Notes under the pieces: model-generated | The model's database searches: none | Seen by the model: the letters and a program-made list of their open reading frames with translations, nothing else | Told to the model about the DNA's origin: nothing | Shown: piece by piece, positions 42,833 to 50,225 of the stretch | How the letters are laid out: each line of letters starts with the position of its first letter | Position numbering within the stretch: position 1 is the first letter of the stretch | Source of the DNA: Mycolicibacterium moriokaense | Lineage (GTDB): Bacteria; Actinomycetota; Actinomycetes; Mycobacteriales; Mycobacteriaceae | NCBI RefSeq assembly: GCF_003347205.1 | Contig: NZ_QQBJ01000012.1 | Coordinates: 1-64,000, forward strand | DNA length: 64,000 nucleotides | Direction: 5' to 3' | Program-made: the position numbers and the translations under genes

Positions 42833-42892
42833 CACCGCGAGTATCACCGCGAGTAGCGCCGCAAGTAGCACCGCAAGTAGCACCGCGAGCGT
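42833..42892 (+). repeat. five tandem 12-base units
   Basis: The units CACCGCGAGTAT, CACCGCGAGTAG, CGCCGCAAGTAG, CACCGCAAGTAG and CACCGCGAGCGT lie head to tail in the 148-base gap between uraD and uraH, starting 17 bases before the uraH start codon. The last unit merges into the left arm of the 42881 hairpin. Confidence 0.8.
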
Positions 42893-42948
42893 GCGTGTTT
42901 GCACACGACACGCCGCGCAAAGTTGGCATTCTGTGCACGCTCGCGGTG
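42881..42948. repeat. 68-base hairpin element with 14-base perfect arms
   Basis: CACCGCGAGCGTGC (42881-42894) and GCACGCTCGCGGTG (42935-42948) are perfect inverted arms with a 40-base loop. A related element lies at 48119-48184; both are bounded by CCGCGAGC and GCTCGCGG. In the purine mRNA it would form a stable hairpin between uraD and uraH, possibly attenuating or protecting the message. Confidence 0.7.
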
Positions 42949-42964
42949 CGAGGCGCGGGGCGAG

Positions 42965-43474
42965 TCATGAGCCCTCCTTACTCAGCAGGCGCTCGAGGCG
43001 CAGGCGGTTGATCTTCGCCAGCTCGCTGCGCATCACCCGTCGCTCGGTCTCCGGGTCGTTGTCGAGGCGCTCGGTCAGGATGGCCAGCAGCTCCTCGGCG
43101 GTGCGACCGCTGGCGCACACCAGATAGACGTACCCGAACCGCTCCTCGTACTCGCGATTGCGCGCGGCCAGCGCCGCCCGTACGTCGTCGGCGGCCGTCG
43201 CGACCCCGGCCTGCTCGCGCGCCGACGACGCATTGTCGACCCGGCCGCCGATGCGGGGATGCCCGTCCAGCGCGGCGTCTATCTCGGCGTCGGGCAGCTC
43301 GGCGAGCACGCGGTCGGCGCGGTCGAGCAGCGCGTCGACGTCGCGAAACGGCGCGGCGGCCAGCACGCGACGGGCCCAGATCGTCGACGAGCACACCTCG
43401 AACAGCAGGTGCATCCGTTGGCGATCGGTCAGCCCGTTGAACCCGTCGAGGCCGAGCGCAGCATGAGCCGGCAT
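42965..43474 (-). CDS. uraD: OHCU decarboxylase
   Basis: This 169-residue all-helical enzyme has catalytic residues in GHPRIGG (His72) and SSAREQAG (Ser84, Glu87, Gln88). FGYVYLVCASGRTAEELL is the usual closing motif. It decarboxylates 2-oxo-4-hydroxy-4-carboxy-5-ureidoimidazoline to S-allantoin. It is ten bases after the permease-UraD fusion gene. Unlike the domain fused to the permease, this copy keeps all key residues. Confidence 0.9.
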   Translation of the reverse strand: MPAHAALGLDGFNGLTDRQRMHLLFEVCSSTIWARRVLAAAPFRDVDALLDRADRVLAELPDAEIDAALDGHPRIGGRVDNASSAREQAGVATAADDVRAALAARNREYEERFGYVYLVCASGRTAEELLAILTERLDNDPETERRVMRSELAKINRLRLERLLSKEGS

Positions 43475-43484
43475 GCGCGAAAAG

Positions 43485-45392
43485 CTACGCCGACAGCTCG
43501 TCGAGGCGGCCGAACCGCGCCGCCGCGATCGGGTTGGCGTCGGCGACCAGATCCTCGAACCGGTAGTTCGCGATCTTGGCGATCTCGATGAGCGCGAACG
43601 CCTTCTCGGCGCCCGGCGAGTTGTCCATCCTTGACCAGCCGTTGCGCAGCACGCGGTCGAAGTGGCTGGTCTCGCGCGCGCAGATCACCAGCGGGAAGCC
43701 GAAGTGCTCGCGGTAGGCGGACGCCAGGCTGACGACGTCGTTGTGGTCCTCCTCGTCGAGGTGCGACAGCGCGACGTGGTCGACGGCCAGTGCCTGGCCG
43801 CTCTCGTCCTCGGCGCCGAGGTCGGGGAACGCGTTGATCAGCTCGAGTTGCTGCTCCGACGAACCCGTCAGCACCGCGTCCTGGAAGGCCTCGCGCAGCG
43901 CGTTGGTATCGGCGAACGGCCGCTGCTCGAACGCGCGGTCGACGGCCCACGGCACGTCCTGCACGACGTGGCCGAACACCTCGGTGAAGCGCTCCTTGGT
44001 CATCGCGTTGACCTCGTCGAGCGTGATGGTGCCGCCGCCTGCCACCCGCGGGCCCCGGGCGCCGATGTGGAAGAACACCACGTTGAGCAGGATCGCGGCC
44101 ACCGCGCCGATGCTGATGCCGCTGCCGAACAGCAGGTCGATGCCCGCAGGCATCGCCTTTGCGACGTCGGGATAACTGGTCACCCACAGCGCCAGCGCCA
44201 GGCTGGTGGTGACGATGATCAGGTTGCGGTGGTCGGTGAAGTCCACCTTGCCCAGCGTCTGGATGCCGACGACGGCGACGGTCGCGAACAGGGTGAGCGC
44301 GGCGCCGCCCAGCACGGGGTTCGGGATCGACGACACGATCGCGGCGACCTTGGGCAGGAAGCCGAGCACGATCATGATGACGCCCGCGGCGGCGACCACC
44401 CAGCGACTCTTCACGCCGGTGAGCCGGACCAGGCCGACATTCTCGGAGAACGCCGTATACGGGAACGAGTTGAACACGCCGCCGATGACGGTGGCCAGGC
44501 CGTCGGCGCGCAGCACGTTGCCGATGTCGGAGGCCTTGATCCGCTTGCCGACGATCTCGCCGGTGGCGTAGGTGCTGCCGGTCGACTCGACTGCGGTGAT
44601 CAGCAGCACGATGATCATCGTCAGGCACGCGACGAAGTCGAACTTGGGCATGCCGAACAGGAACGGCTGGGTGAAGCCGATCGCCGACGCCTGCCCGACC
44701 TTGTCGAAGTTCATGTCGCCCAACGCAAATGCGACCGCACAGCCGATGATCAGGCCGAGCAGCACCGCGATGGTGGCCAGGAAGCCGCGGAACAGTCGCT
44801 GGATCGCGACGATGATCGCGATGGTGCCCAGCGCGTACAGGAACCAGCGGATGTTGGTCGGATCGTGCTCGCCGGTGTGCGGGTTGGTGACGGCGTCGCC
44901 CGCGCCGACGGGCACCAGGCACAGGCCGATGATGGTGATCAGCGTGCCGGTGACCACAGGCGGGAAGAAGCGCAGCAGCTTGATGAAGACCGGCGCGATC
45001 AGGAACGTGAAGATGCCCGCGACGATGACGGCGCCGTACACGTAGAGCAGGCTGGGCGCGCCGCCACCGTGCGCCAGGCCGATGGCGATGATCGGCGAGA
45101 CGCCCGCGAACGTCACTCCCTGCAACAGCGGAAGCCGCACACCCACTTTCCAGAAGCCGACGGCCTGGATGATCGACGCGATGCCGCAGGTGAACAGGTC
45201 GGCGGTGATGAGCTTGACCAGGTCCTCACCGGGCAGGTCGATCGCGGTGGCGATCAGGATCGGCACCAGCACCGCGCCGGCGTAGAACGCCACCACATGC
45301 TGGAAGCCGTAGGTCGCCAGCTTCGGTACGGGCAGCACTTGGTCGACGGGGTGGACCCGTTTCGTCGGGGCTGAGGTTGTCGGCGCCGTCAT
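43485..45392 (-). CDS. NCS2 urate/xanthine permease fused to an OHCU-decarboxylase-like domain
   Basis: In the 635-residue protein, residues 1-450 are an NCS2/NAT permease of about 14 helices with signature ENVGLVRLTGVKSR; the first Glu is typical of urate/xanthine carriers. Residues about 465-625 are a UraD-like domain (FTEVFGHVVQDVPWAVD, AYREHFGFPLVICARE). Its catalytic His is Phe522 (AFPDLG instead of HPDL), and the Glu-Gln pair reads Asp-His, so it is probably not a decarboxylase. It may bind a pathway intermediate or the enzymes. It is first in the permease-uraD-uraH-uox unit. Confidence 0.85.
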   Translation of the reverse strand: MTAPTTSAPTKRVHPVDQVLPVPKLATYGFQHVVAFYAGAVLVPILIATAIDLPGEDLVKLITADLFTCGIASIIQAVGFWKVGVRLPLLQGVTFAGVSPIIAIGLAHGGGAPSLLYVYGAVIVAGIFTFLIAPVFIKLLRFFPPVVTGTLITIIGLCLVPVGAGDAVTNPHTGEHDPTNIRWFLYALGTIAIIVAIQRLFRGFLATIAVLLGLIIGCAVAFALGDMNFDKVGQASAIGFTQPFLFGMPKFDFVACLTMIIVLLITAVESTGSTYATGEIVGKRIKASDIGNVLRADGLATVIGGVFNSFPYTAFSENVGLVRLTGVKSRWVVAAAGVIMIVLGFLPKVAAIVSSIPNPVLGGAALTLFATVAVVGIQTLGKVDFTDHRNLIIVTTSLALALWVTSYPDVAKAMPAGIDLLFGSGISIGAVAAILLNVVFFHIGARGPRVAGGGTITLDEVNAMTKERFTEVFGHVVQDVPWAVDRAFEQRPFADTNALREAFQDAVLTGSSEQQLELINAFPDLGAEDESGQALAVDHVALSHLDEEDHNDVVSLASAYREHFGFPLVICARETSHFDRVLRNGWSRMDNSPGAEKAFALIEIAKIANYRFEDLVADANPIAAARFGRLDELSA

Positions 45393-45491
45393 CAACCAAG
45401 GATCGGCCAGGTTCGACGTTCTCGCATGTCGAGGCGTTCCGGTGTCACGATCGGCCGCGAGGGTAGACAACTTTTCGATAGTGTCGACTGT

Positions 45492-46619
45492 GTGGACTTC
45501 GAGCTCGACGACGAGCAGCGGGCATGGGTCGACGAGGTGCGGCGGTTCCTCGCCGAGCACGTCACCCCGGCGCTGCGCGCGGAGATGGCCGAGCACGGCC
45601 TGGAGTACCAGGGCGGCGAACTGACCGCTTTCCGCCGCAAGATCGGCGAGAAGGGCTGGTTCGGGCTGAACTGGCCGACGGACTACGGCGGCCTCGGCCT
45701 GACCGCGATGCATCAGCACCTTCTGATGAGCGAGTTCGAGTACGCCGGGGTGCCCGGCCCCGACCTCACCGTGACGTCGGTGGCGCCGATGATCATGCGG
45801 CACGGCACCGAGCAGAACAAGCGGGACTTCCTGCCCGGCATCGCGCGCGGCGAGATCGTCTTCGCGCTGGGGTATTCCGAACCCAACGCGGGCACCGACC
45901 TGGCCAGCCTGCGCACCCGCGCCGTGCGCGACGGCGACGAATGGGTGATCAATGGCTCGAAGATCTGGAACAGTGGCGCGCAGCGCTCCACACATGAATG
46001 GCTTTGTGTGCGGACCGATCCCGACGCTGCACGGCATCGCGGTATCTCGGTGATCGCGGTGCCGGTGGACAGCCCGGGCATCGAGATCCGCCCGCTGTAC
46101 GCGTGGTCGGGCTACCGCACCAACGAGACGTTCTTCAACGACGTGCGCGTGCCGGTGGCGAACCTGATCGGCGAGATGAACGCGGGCTGGACCTACATCG
46201 CCGGCGCGCTGGACCTGGAGCGGGGTGCGCTGATCAACGTCGGCGACCTGCGGCGTGCGCTCGACGACCTGATCGCGATGGCCGCCGACCCGTCACCGGT
46301 CTTTCGTCGCCGCCTCGCGCAGGCCGAGGCCGACGTCGAGGTCGCTCGGCTGATGGGTCTGGAGGCCGCGTCGATGCTCGACAGCGGCCGCATTCCCTCG
46401 GTCGAGGTCAGCGTCGAGAAGATCTTCACCTCCGAGTTGCGGCAGCGGATCGCCGACCTGGCCATCGACCTGCTCGGGCCCGAGGGGCTGCGGGTCGGCA
46501 ACTTCTTCGAGCGGCTCTACCGGGTGTCACCGCTGATGCGCTTCGGCGGCGGCACCAACGAAGTGCTCCGTGACGTGATCGCGCAACGCGGCCACAAGAT
46601 GCCGTCGTACGGGCGGTGA
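45492..46619 (+). CDS. acyl-CoA dehydrogenase (FadE28-like position)
   Basis: The 375-residue flavoenzyme has LNWPTDYGGLGLTAMHQHL, FALGYSEPNAGTDLASL (FAD/substrate binding), WVINGSKIWNSGA and a C-terminal GGGTNEVLRDVIAQRG. With the next gene it forms a pair like FadE28/FadE29 or FadE26/FadE27, whose products make alpha2beta2 dehydrogenases for steroid side-chain acyl-CoAs. GTG 45492 fits the family start MDFELDDEQRAWVDEV; no ribosome site is evident, so a leaderless mRNA is possible. It heads an eight-gene coupled operon. Confidence 0.85.
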   Translation: MDFELDDEQRAWVDEVRRFLAEHVTPALRAEMAEHGLEYQGGELTAFRRKIGEKGWFGLNWPTDYGGLGLTAMHQHLLMSEFEYAGVPGPDLTVTSVAPMIMRHGTEQNKRDFLPGIARGEIVFALGYSEPNAGTDLASLRTRAVRDGDEWVINGSKIWNSGAQRSTHEWLCVRTDPDAARHRGISVIAVPVDSPGIEIRPLYAWSGYRTNETFFNDVRVPVANLIGEMNAGWTYIAGALDLERGALINVGDLRRALDDLIAMAADPSPVFRRRLAQAEADVEVARLMGLEAASMLDSGRIPSVEVSVEKIFTSELRQRIADLAIDLLGPEGLRVGNFFERLYRVSPLMRFGGGTNEVLRDVIAQRGHKMPSYGR

Positions 46620-46623
46620 CCGC

Positions 46624-47607
46624 ATGCGCGTGACACCGTCGCAGGACGAGCGCGACCTGGCCGCGATGTGCCGCAGCGTGCTGGCCGCCGAACTCGAACC
46701 CGGTGCGCAGTGGAAGGCGCTGGCCGACGCGGGGGTGCTCGGTCTGGCGGTCGACGGTCGGTTGGCCGACGTCGGCGTCTTCTGCGTCGAAGCAGGACGG
46801 GCGTTGTGCCCCAGGGTCGTTCAGAACACGTTGTATGCGGCGCTGGCCTGCCACTGGCTGGGCGTGGGGGAGGACTGGCTGCCACGGCTGACGTCCGGCG
46901 AGGCGCGGGGCACCTGCGCGTTGGTCGACCCGCGCGACGCGTCCGGCGCCCGGCGGGTCGGCGGCGTGGCGGACTACGTCGCCGACGCGGATGTCGCCGA
47001 CGTCATCATCGCGGCGACGGATGCGGGCGTCGTCGCCATCGACACCTCGGCTCCCGGCGTCATCATCGAACCCGTCGCGATGATGGGTGGCTTCCCGGCG
47101 TCCACGGTGCGTTTCGACGACGTGGCGATCGGCGAGGCCGTGGCCGTCTCGCCCGAGCAGCTGCGCCGCTTCGCGAATGCCGTTGTGGCGCTGGACTGTC
47201 TGGACCTGGTCGGCGTCGGCGGTGCGGTCATCGATCGCACGGTCGACTACACGAAGGTGCGCGAGCAGTTCGGCAGGCCGATCGCGTCGTTCCAGGCCGC
47301 GCAGCACCTGGTCGCGAACATGCACATCGCGTTGGCCGCCGCCCGACTGGCCGCGTGGTCCGCGGTGTTCTGGATCGGCAAGGGTGAGACGGCGACGCGC
47401 GAGACGGCGATCGCACGGATGCGGGCCGCCGAGGTCAAGCAGATCACGCTCGACGCACACCAACTGCACGGCGGGATGGGCTATGTCGTGGACACCGGGT
47501 TGCACAGGTTCTCTGAGCGCGCGCGCATCCTGTCGACGCTCGGCGGCGGCGCCGATGTCGCCGCGGAGTGGCTTGAGGGCGAGATGAATCGGAGGAGACA
47601 GCGATGA
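46624..47607 (+). CDS. acyl-CoA dehydrogenase, short partner subunit
   Basis: This 327-residue ACAD-fold protein is shorter than the usual 380 because its N-terminal helical domain is reduced. It keeps VREQFGRPIASFQAAQHLVAN (the conserved Arg-Gln FAD contact) and DAHQLHGGMGYV, but lacks a clear middle-domain SEP motif. This asymmetry is typical of the second subunit in heteromeric steroid ACADs. It starts four bases after the first ACAD and overlaps the hydratase gene by four bases. Confidence 0.8.
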   Translation: MRVTPSQDERDLAAMCRSVLAAELEPGAQWKALADAGVLGLAVDGRLADVGVFCVEAGRALCPRVVQNTLYAALACHWLGVGEDWLPRLTSGEARGTCALVDPRDASGARRVGGVADYVADADVADVIIAATDAGVVAIDTSAPGVIIEPVAMMGGFPASTVRFDDVAIGEAVAVSPEQLRRFANAVVALDCLDLVGVGGAVIDRTVDYTKVREQFGRPIASFQAAQHLVANMHIALAAARLAAWSAVFWIGKGETATRETAIARMRAAEVKQITLDAHQLHGGMGYVVDTGLHRFSERARILSTLGGGADVAAEWLEGEMNRRRQR

Positions 47608-48107
47608 CGGTCGACAGCCTCATCGATCCGGAGTCGGCCGAGAAGGTCGGGCAGGTCGTCGCGGTGGCCACCGGTGAGGTGTACCGCCGCGACTGGCAGC
47701 GGTGGGCGGCGGCGGTCGGCGATCACAACCCGCTGTGGTTCGACCCGGAGTACGCGCGGGCGCACGGGTACCGCGACATCGTCTGCCCGCCGCTGTATCT
47801 GCAGTACGCGATCCTCGGCGTCGCGGCGCTCGGCGACCTGCGGCCCGACGGGTCGTCGGGCGCGGTCACCGGCAGCATGGCGTTTCCGCGGGCGCCGCGG
47901 CGGATGGCCGGCGGCGAGAACACCACCTTCCACCTGCCCGCCTACCACGGCGACGAGGTGGAGATGACGCGCACCGTCGAGTCGATCGTCGAAAAGGAAG
48001 GCAGGTCGGGGAAATTCGTGCTGGTGACATGGCGCGCCGAATACCGCAACCAACATCGCGAGCTTCTCGCCGAAGCCGGCACGTCGATGATCGCGCGCCC
48101 CGCATGA
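47604..48107 (+). CDS. MaoC_N-type hydratase subunit (ChsH2-like N part)
   Basis: The 167-residue hot-dog protein of the FAS1-like dehydratase family contains AVGDHNPLWFDPEYARAHGY. The classical hydratase motif is GDxNPxHxD; here the His is Trp, so this subunit probably lacks the catalytic base pair and serves as partner of the next gene's product, as ChsH2 does with ChsH1. In ChsH2 a DUF35 domain is fused C-terminally; here DUF35 is a separate gene (49821). ATGA overlaps link it to both neighbours. Confidence 0.75.
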   Translation: MTVDSLIDPESAEKVGQVVAVATGEVYRRDWQRWAAAVGDHNPLWFDPEYARAHGYRDIVCPPLYLQYAILGVAALGDLRPDGSSGAVTGSMAFPRAPRRMAGGENTTFHLPAYHGDEVEMTRTVESIVEKEGRSGKFVLVTWRAEYRNQHRELLAEAGTSMIARPA

Positions 48108-48622
48108 GCTCCAGTTCTCCCGCGAGCAGACGCGAAGTCGCACAAAACTCACCCGAAACACGCGAGTTTGCGTCTGCTCGCGGGGAACTTCGCGGGGAGA
48201 GGCAACCCTACTTCGACGACGTGAGCGTCGGCGACGAGATCCCGGCGCTGACGGTCACCGTCGACGAGACGCAGATGTTCTTCTTTTCCGCCGCCACCTA
48301 CAACGGGCACCGCATCCACTACGACAAGGAATGGGCGCGCGATCGCGAGGGCTACGACACCGTGCTGGTGCAGGGGCCGTTGCAGGCGGCGCTGCTGTCG
48401 CGGGCGCTGACCGACTGGATCGGCGGCGACGGGCGGCTGGTGGCGTTCTCGGTGCAGAACCGCGCGATCGCCCACCCCGGGCAGGAGTTGACGTTCGGCG
48501 GCACAGTCACCGGGAAACGGGACAATGGTGTGGTCGATCTCGACATCTACTGCAAGCGCGGCGACGACGTCCTGATGCCGGGCACCGCGACGGTCGCGCT
48601 GCCGCAGCGGGGTACGTCGTGA
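48104..48622 (+). CDS. MaoC-type enoyl-CoA hydratase subunit with odd N-terminal extension
   Basis: This 172-residue hot-dog protein has the hydratase motif TYNGHRIHYDKEWARDREGY with Asn/His/Asp kept, so it is likely the catalytic subunit (ChsH1-like) adding water to a side-chain enoyl-CoA. The first 30 or so residues (SPASRREVAQNSPETREFAS region) are unlike the family. They are encoded by the 48119-48184 inverted-repeat element, which stays in frame. An alternative is a start downstream, but no good one is visible before the conserved YFDDVSVGDEI. Confidence 0.75.
   Translation: MSSSSPASRREVAQNSPETREFASARGELRGERQPYFDDVSVGDEIPALTVTVDETQMFFFSAATYNGHRIHYDKEWARDREGYDTVLVQGPLQAALLSRALTDWIGGDGRLVAFSVQNRAIAHPGQELTFGGTVTGKRDNGVVDLDIYCKRGDDVLMPGTATVALPQRGTS
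48119..48184. repeat. 66-base hairpin element inside a coding region
   Basis: CCCGCGAGCAGACGC (48119-48133) and GCGTCTGCTCGCGGG (48170-48184) are perfect 15-base inverted arms with a 36-base loop. Length, arm ends (CCGCGAGC) and layout match the element at 42881-42948. It lies within codons 6-27 of the MaoC gene starting at 48104. Confidence 0.7.
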
Positions 48623-49824
48623 CGGGCCTGCGGGGCGAGGCGGCGATCATCGGTATCGCCGAACTGCCCGCCGAGAAGAAGCAGAGCGCGCCGCCGTCGT
48701 TCACGCTGGATCAGTACGCGCGGCTGGCGAAGATGGTGATCGACGATGCGGGCGTGGATCCCGCTGTGGTGAACGGGCTTTCGACGCACGGCATCGCGGA
48801 GTCGGACATGTTCGCGCCCGCCACGCTGTCGGAGTACCTGGGCCTGCCGCTGGACTTCGGCGACCGCGTGGACCTCGGCGGCGCCACCGCCGCGGGCATG
48901 GTGTGGCGGGCGGCCGCCGCCGTCGAACTGGGCCAGTGCGATGCGGTGCTGGTCGTGATGCCCGGCTCCACCAATGTCCCGCGATCAGAGGCGAAGCCCG
49001 GCCGCACACTGTCCTGGTACGGCGCGTCGAGCAACAACTACGGCTCGCCGCAGGCCGAGTTCGAGATCCCGTACGGCAACGTCGGGCAGAACGGCCCGTA
49101 CGCGCAGATCGCCCAGCGGTACGCGCACGAATTCGGCTACGACCCAGAGGCGTTGGCGCGCATCGCGGTACACCAGCGCGACAACGCCTGCCATCATCCC
49201 GGCGCGGTGTTCCACGGCAAGCCGATCACCGTCGACGACGTGCTGAACAGCCCGGTGATCGCCGACCCGATCCACATGCTCGAGACCGTGATGCGGGTGC
49301 AGGGCGGCGCCGGCGTGCTGATCGCGAGCGCGGACGTCGCGCGGCGCGCCCGTCATCGCCCGGTCTGGATCAAGGGCTTCGGCGAGCACATCCGCTTCAA
49401 GACGCCCACCTACGCCGACGACCTGATCCGCACACCCATCGCCCGCGCCGCCGAGCGTGCGTTCACCATGGCGGGCGTGCGGCGCGACGACATCGACATG
49501 GCGTCGATCTACGACTGCTACACGATCACCGTGCTGATGACGCTCGAGGACGCCGGCTTCTGCGGCAAGGGCGAGGGCATGAAATGGCTGACCGAGCACG
49601 ACCTGACGTTCCGCGGCGACTTCCCGGTCAACACCGCGGGCGGCCAGTTGAGCTACGGGCAGGCGGGCATGGCGGGCGGCATGCACCACGTGGTCGACGG
49701 CGCCCGACAGGTGATGGGCCGCTCAGGCGACGCGCAGGTCCGCGATTGCCACACCGCGTTCGTCACCGGCAACGGCGGCATCATGAGCGAGCAGGTCGCG
49801 CTCATCCTGGGAGGTGACTCGTGA
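48619..49824 (+). CDS. thiolase-fold lipid-transfer protein, likely Ltp2-type aldolase
   Basis: The 401-residue thiolase-superfamily protein lacks the nucleophilic Cys: the usual site reads VDLGGATAAGMVWRA. Motifs IYDCYTITVLMTLEDAGFC and TAGGQLSYGQAGMAGG place Tyr residues as in Ltp2, which cleaves the hydroxyacyl-CoA side chain by retro-aldol reaction. Ltp2 works only with a DUF35 partner, and a DUF35 gene follows with a four-base overlap. The GTG overlaps the previous stop. Confidence 0.8.
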   Translation: MTGLRGEAAIIGIAELPAEKKQSAPPSFTLDQYARLAKMVIDDAGVDPAVVNGLSTHGIAESDMFAPATLSEYLGLPLDFGDRVDLGGATAAGMVWRAAAAVELGQCDAVLVVMPGSTNVPRSEAKPGRTLSWYGASSNNYGSPQAEFEIPYGNVGQNGPYAQIAQRYAHEFGYDPEALARIAVHQRDNACHHPGAVFHGKPITVDDVLNSPVIADPIHMLETVMRVQGGAGVLIASADVARRARHRPVWIKGFGEHIRFKTPTYADDLIRTPIARAAERAFTMAGVRRDDIDMASIYDCYTITVLMTLEDAGFCGKGEGMKWLTEHDLTFRGDFPVNTAGGQLSYGQAGMAGGMHHVVDGARQVMGRSGDAQVRDCHTAFVTGNGGIMSEQVALILGGDS

Positions 49825-50225
49825 CCGCCCCGCTGCCCGAGCCGACTCCGGTGTCGCAGCCGTTCTGGGATGCGTTGCGCGAGCACCGGATTGTCATCCA
49901 GTATTCCCCGTCGACCAACCGGTACGTGTTCTACCCGCGGACGCTGGCGCCGGGCACACTGGCCGACGACCTGCAGTGGCGCGAGATCGACGGCGCGGCA
50001 ACGCTCTACACCTACACCGTCGCGCGCCGCCCCACCGGCCCGCCGTGGGCGGAGAAGCTGCCGCAACTGCTGGCCGTCGTGGAGTGGGACGTCGGCCCGA
50101 AGTTCAGCACCGAACTGGTCGACGTCGACCCCGAGGACATCCGCATCGGAATGCGCGTCGCCCCGGTCTTCTGCGACGAAGAGGGCATCACGCTGCTGCG
50201 CTACCGGCCGGACGACGATGTTTGA
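49821..50225 (+). CDS. DUF35 OB-fold partner of the Ltp aldolase
   Basis: This 134-residue protein of the DUF35 family has an N-terminal rubredoxin-like zinc ribbon part and an OB fold (GAATLYTYTVARRPTGPPW). The four zinc Cys are missing: the ribbon region reads IQYSPSTNRYVFYPRTLAPG. It should form the complex with the Ltp protein encoded just upstream, as the DUF35 domain of ChsH2 does with Ltp2. It overlaps both neighbouring genes (4 and 8 bases). Confidence 0.8.
   Translation: MTAPLPEPTPVSQPFWDALREHRIVIQYSPSTNRYVFYPRTLAPGTLADDLQWREIDGAATLYTYTVARRPTGPPWAEKLPQLLAVVEWDVGPKFSTELVDVDPEDIRIGMRVAPVFCDEEGITLLRYRPDDDV

Noticed and set aside
42833-42892. CRISPR-like array
   Set aside because: The 12-base units are directly adjacent with no spacers, and no cas genes are present.
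43662-45374. 570-codon plus-strand frame opposite the permease
   Set aside because: It is exactly antisense to the NCS2 permease, and the predicted protein is an Asp/Arg/Gln-rich shadow with no domain.
45464-45492. SigA promoter for the first acyl-CoA dehydrogenase (TAGACA ... GATAGT)
   Set aside because: The two hexamers are only seven bases apart, so they cannot form a normal -35/-10 pair.
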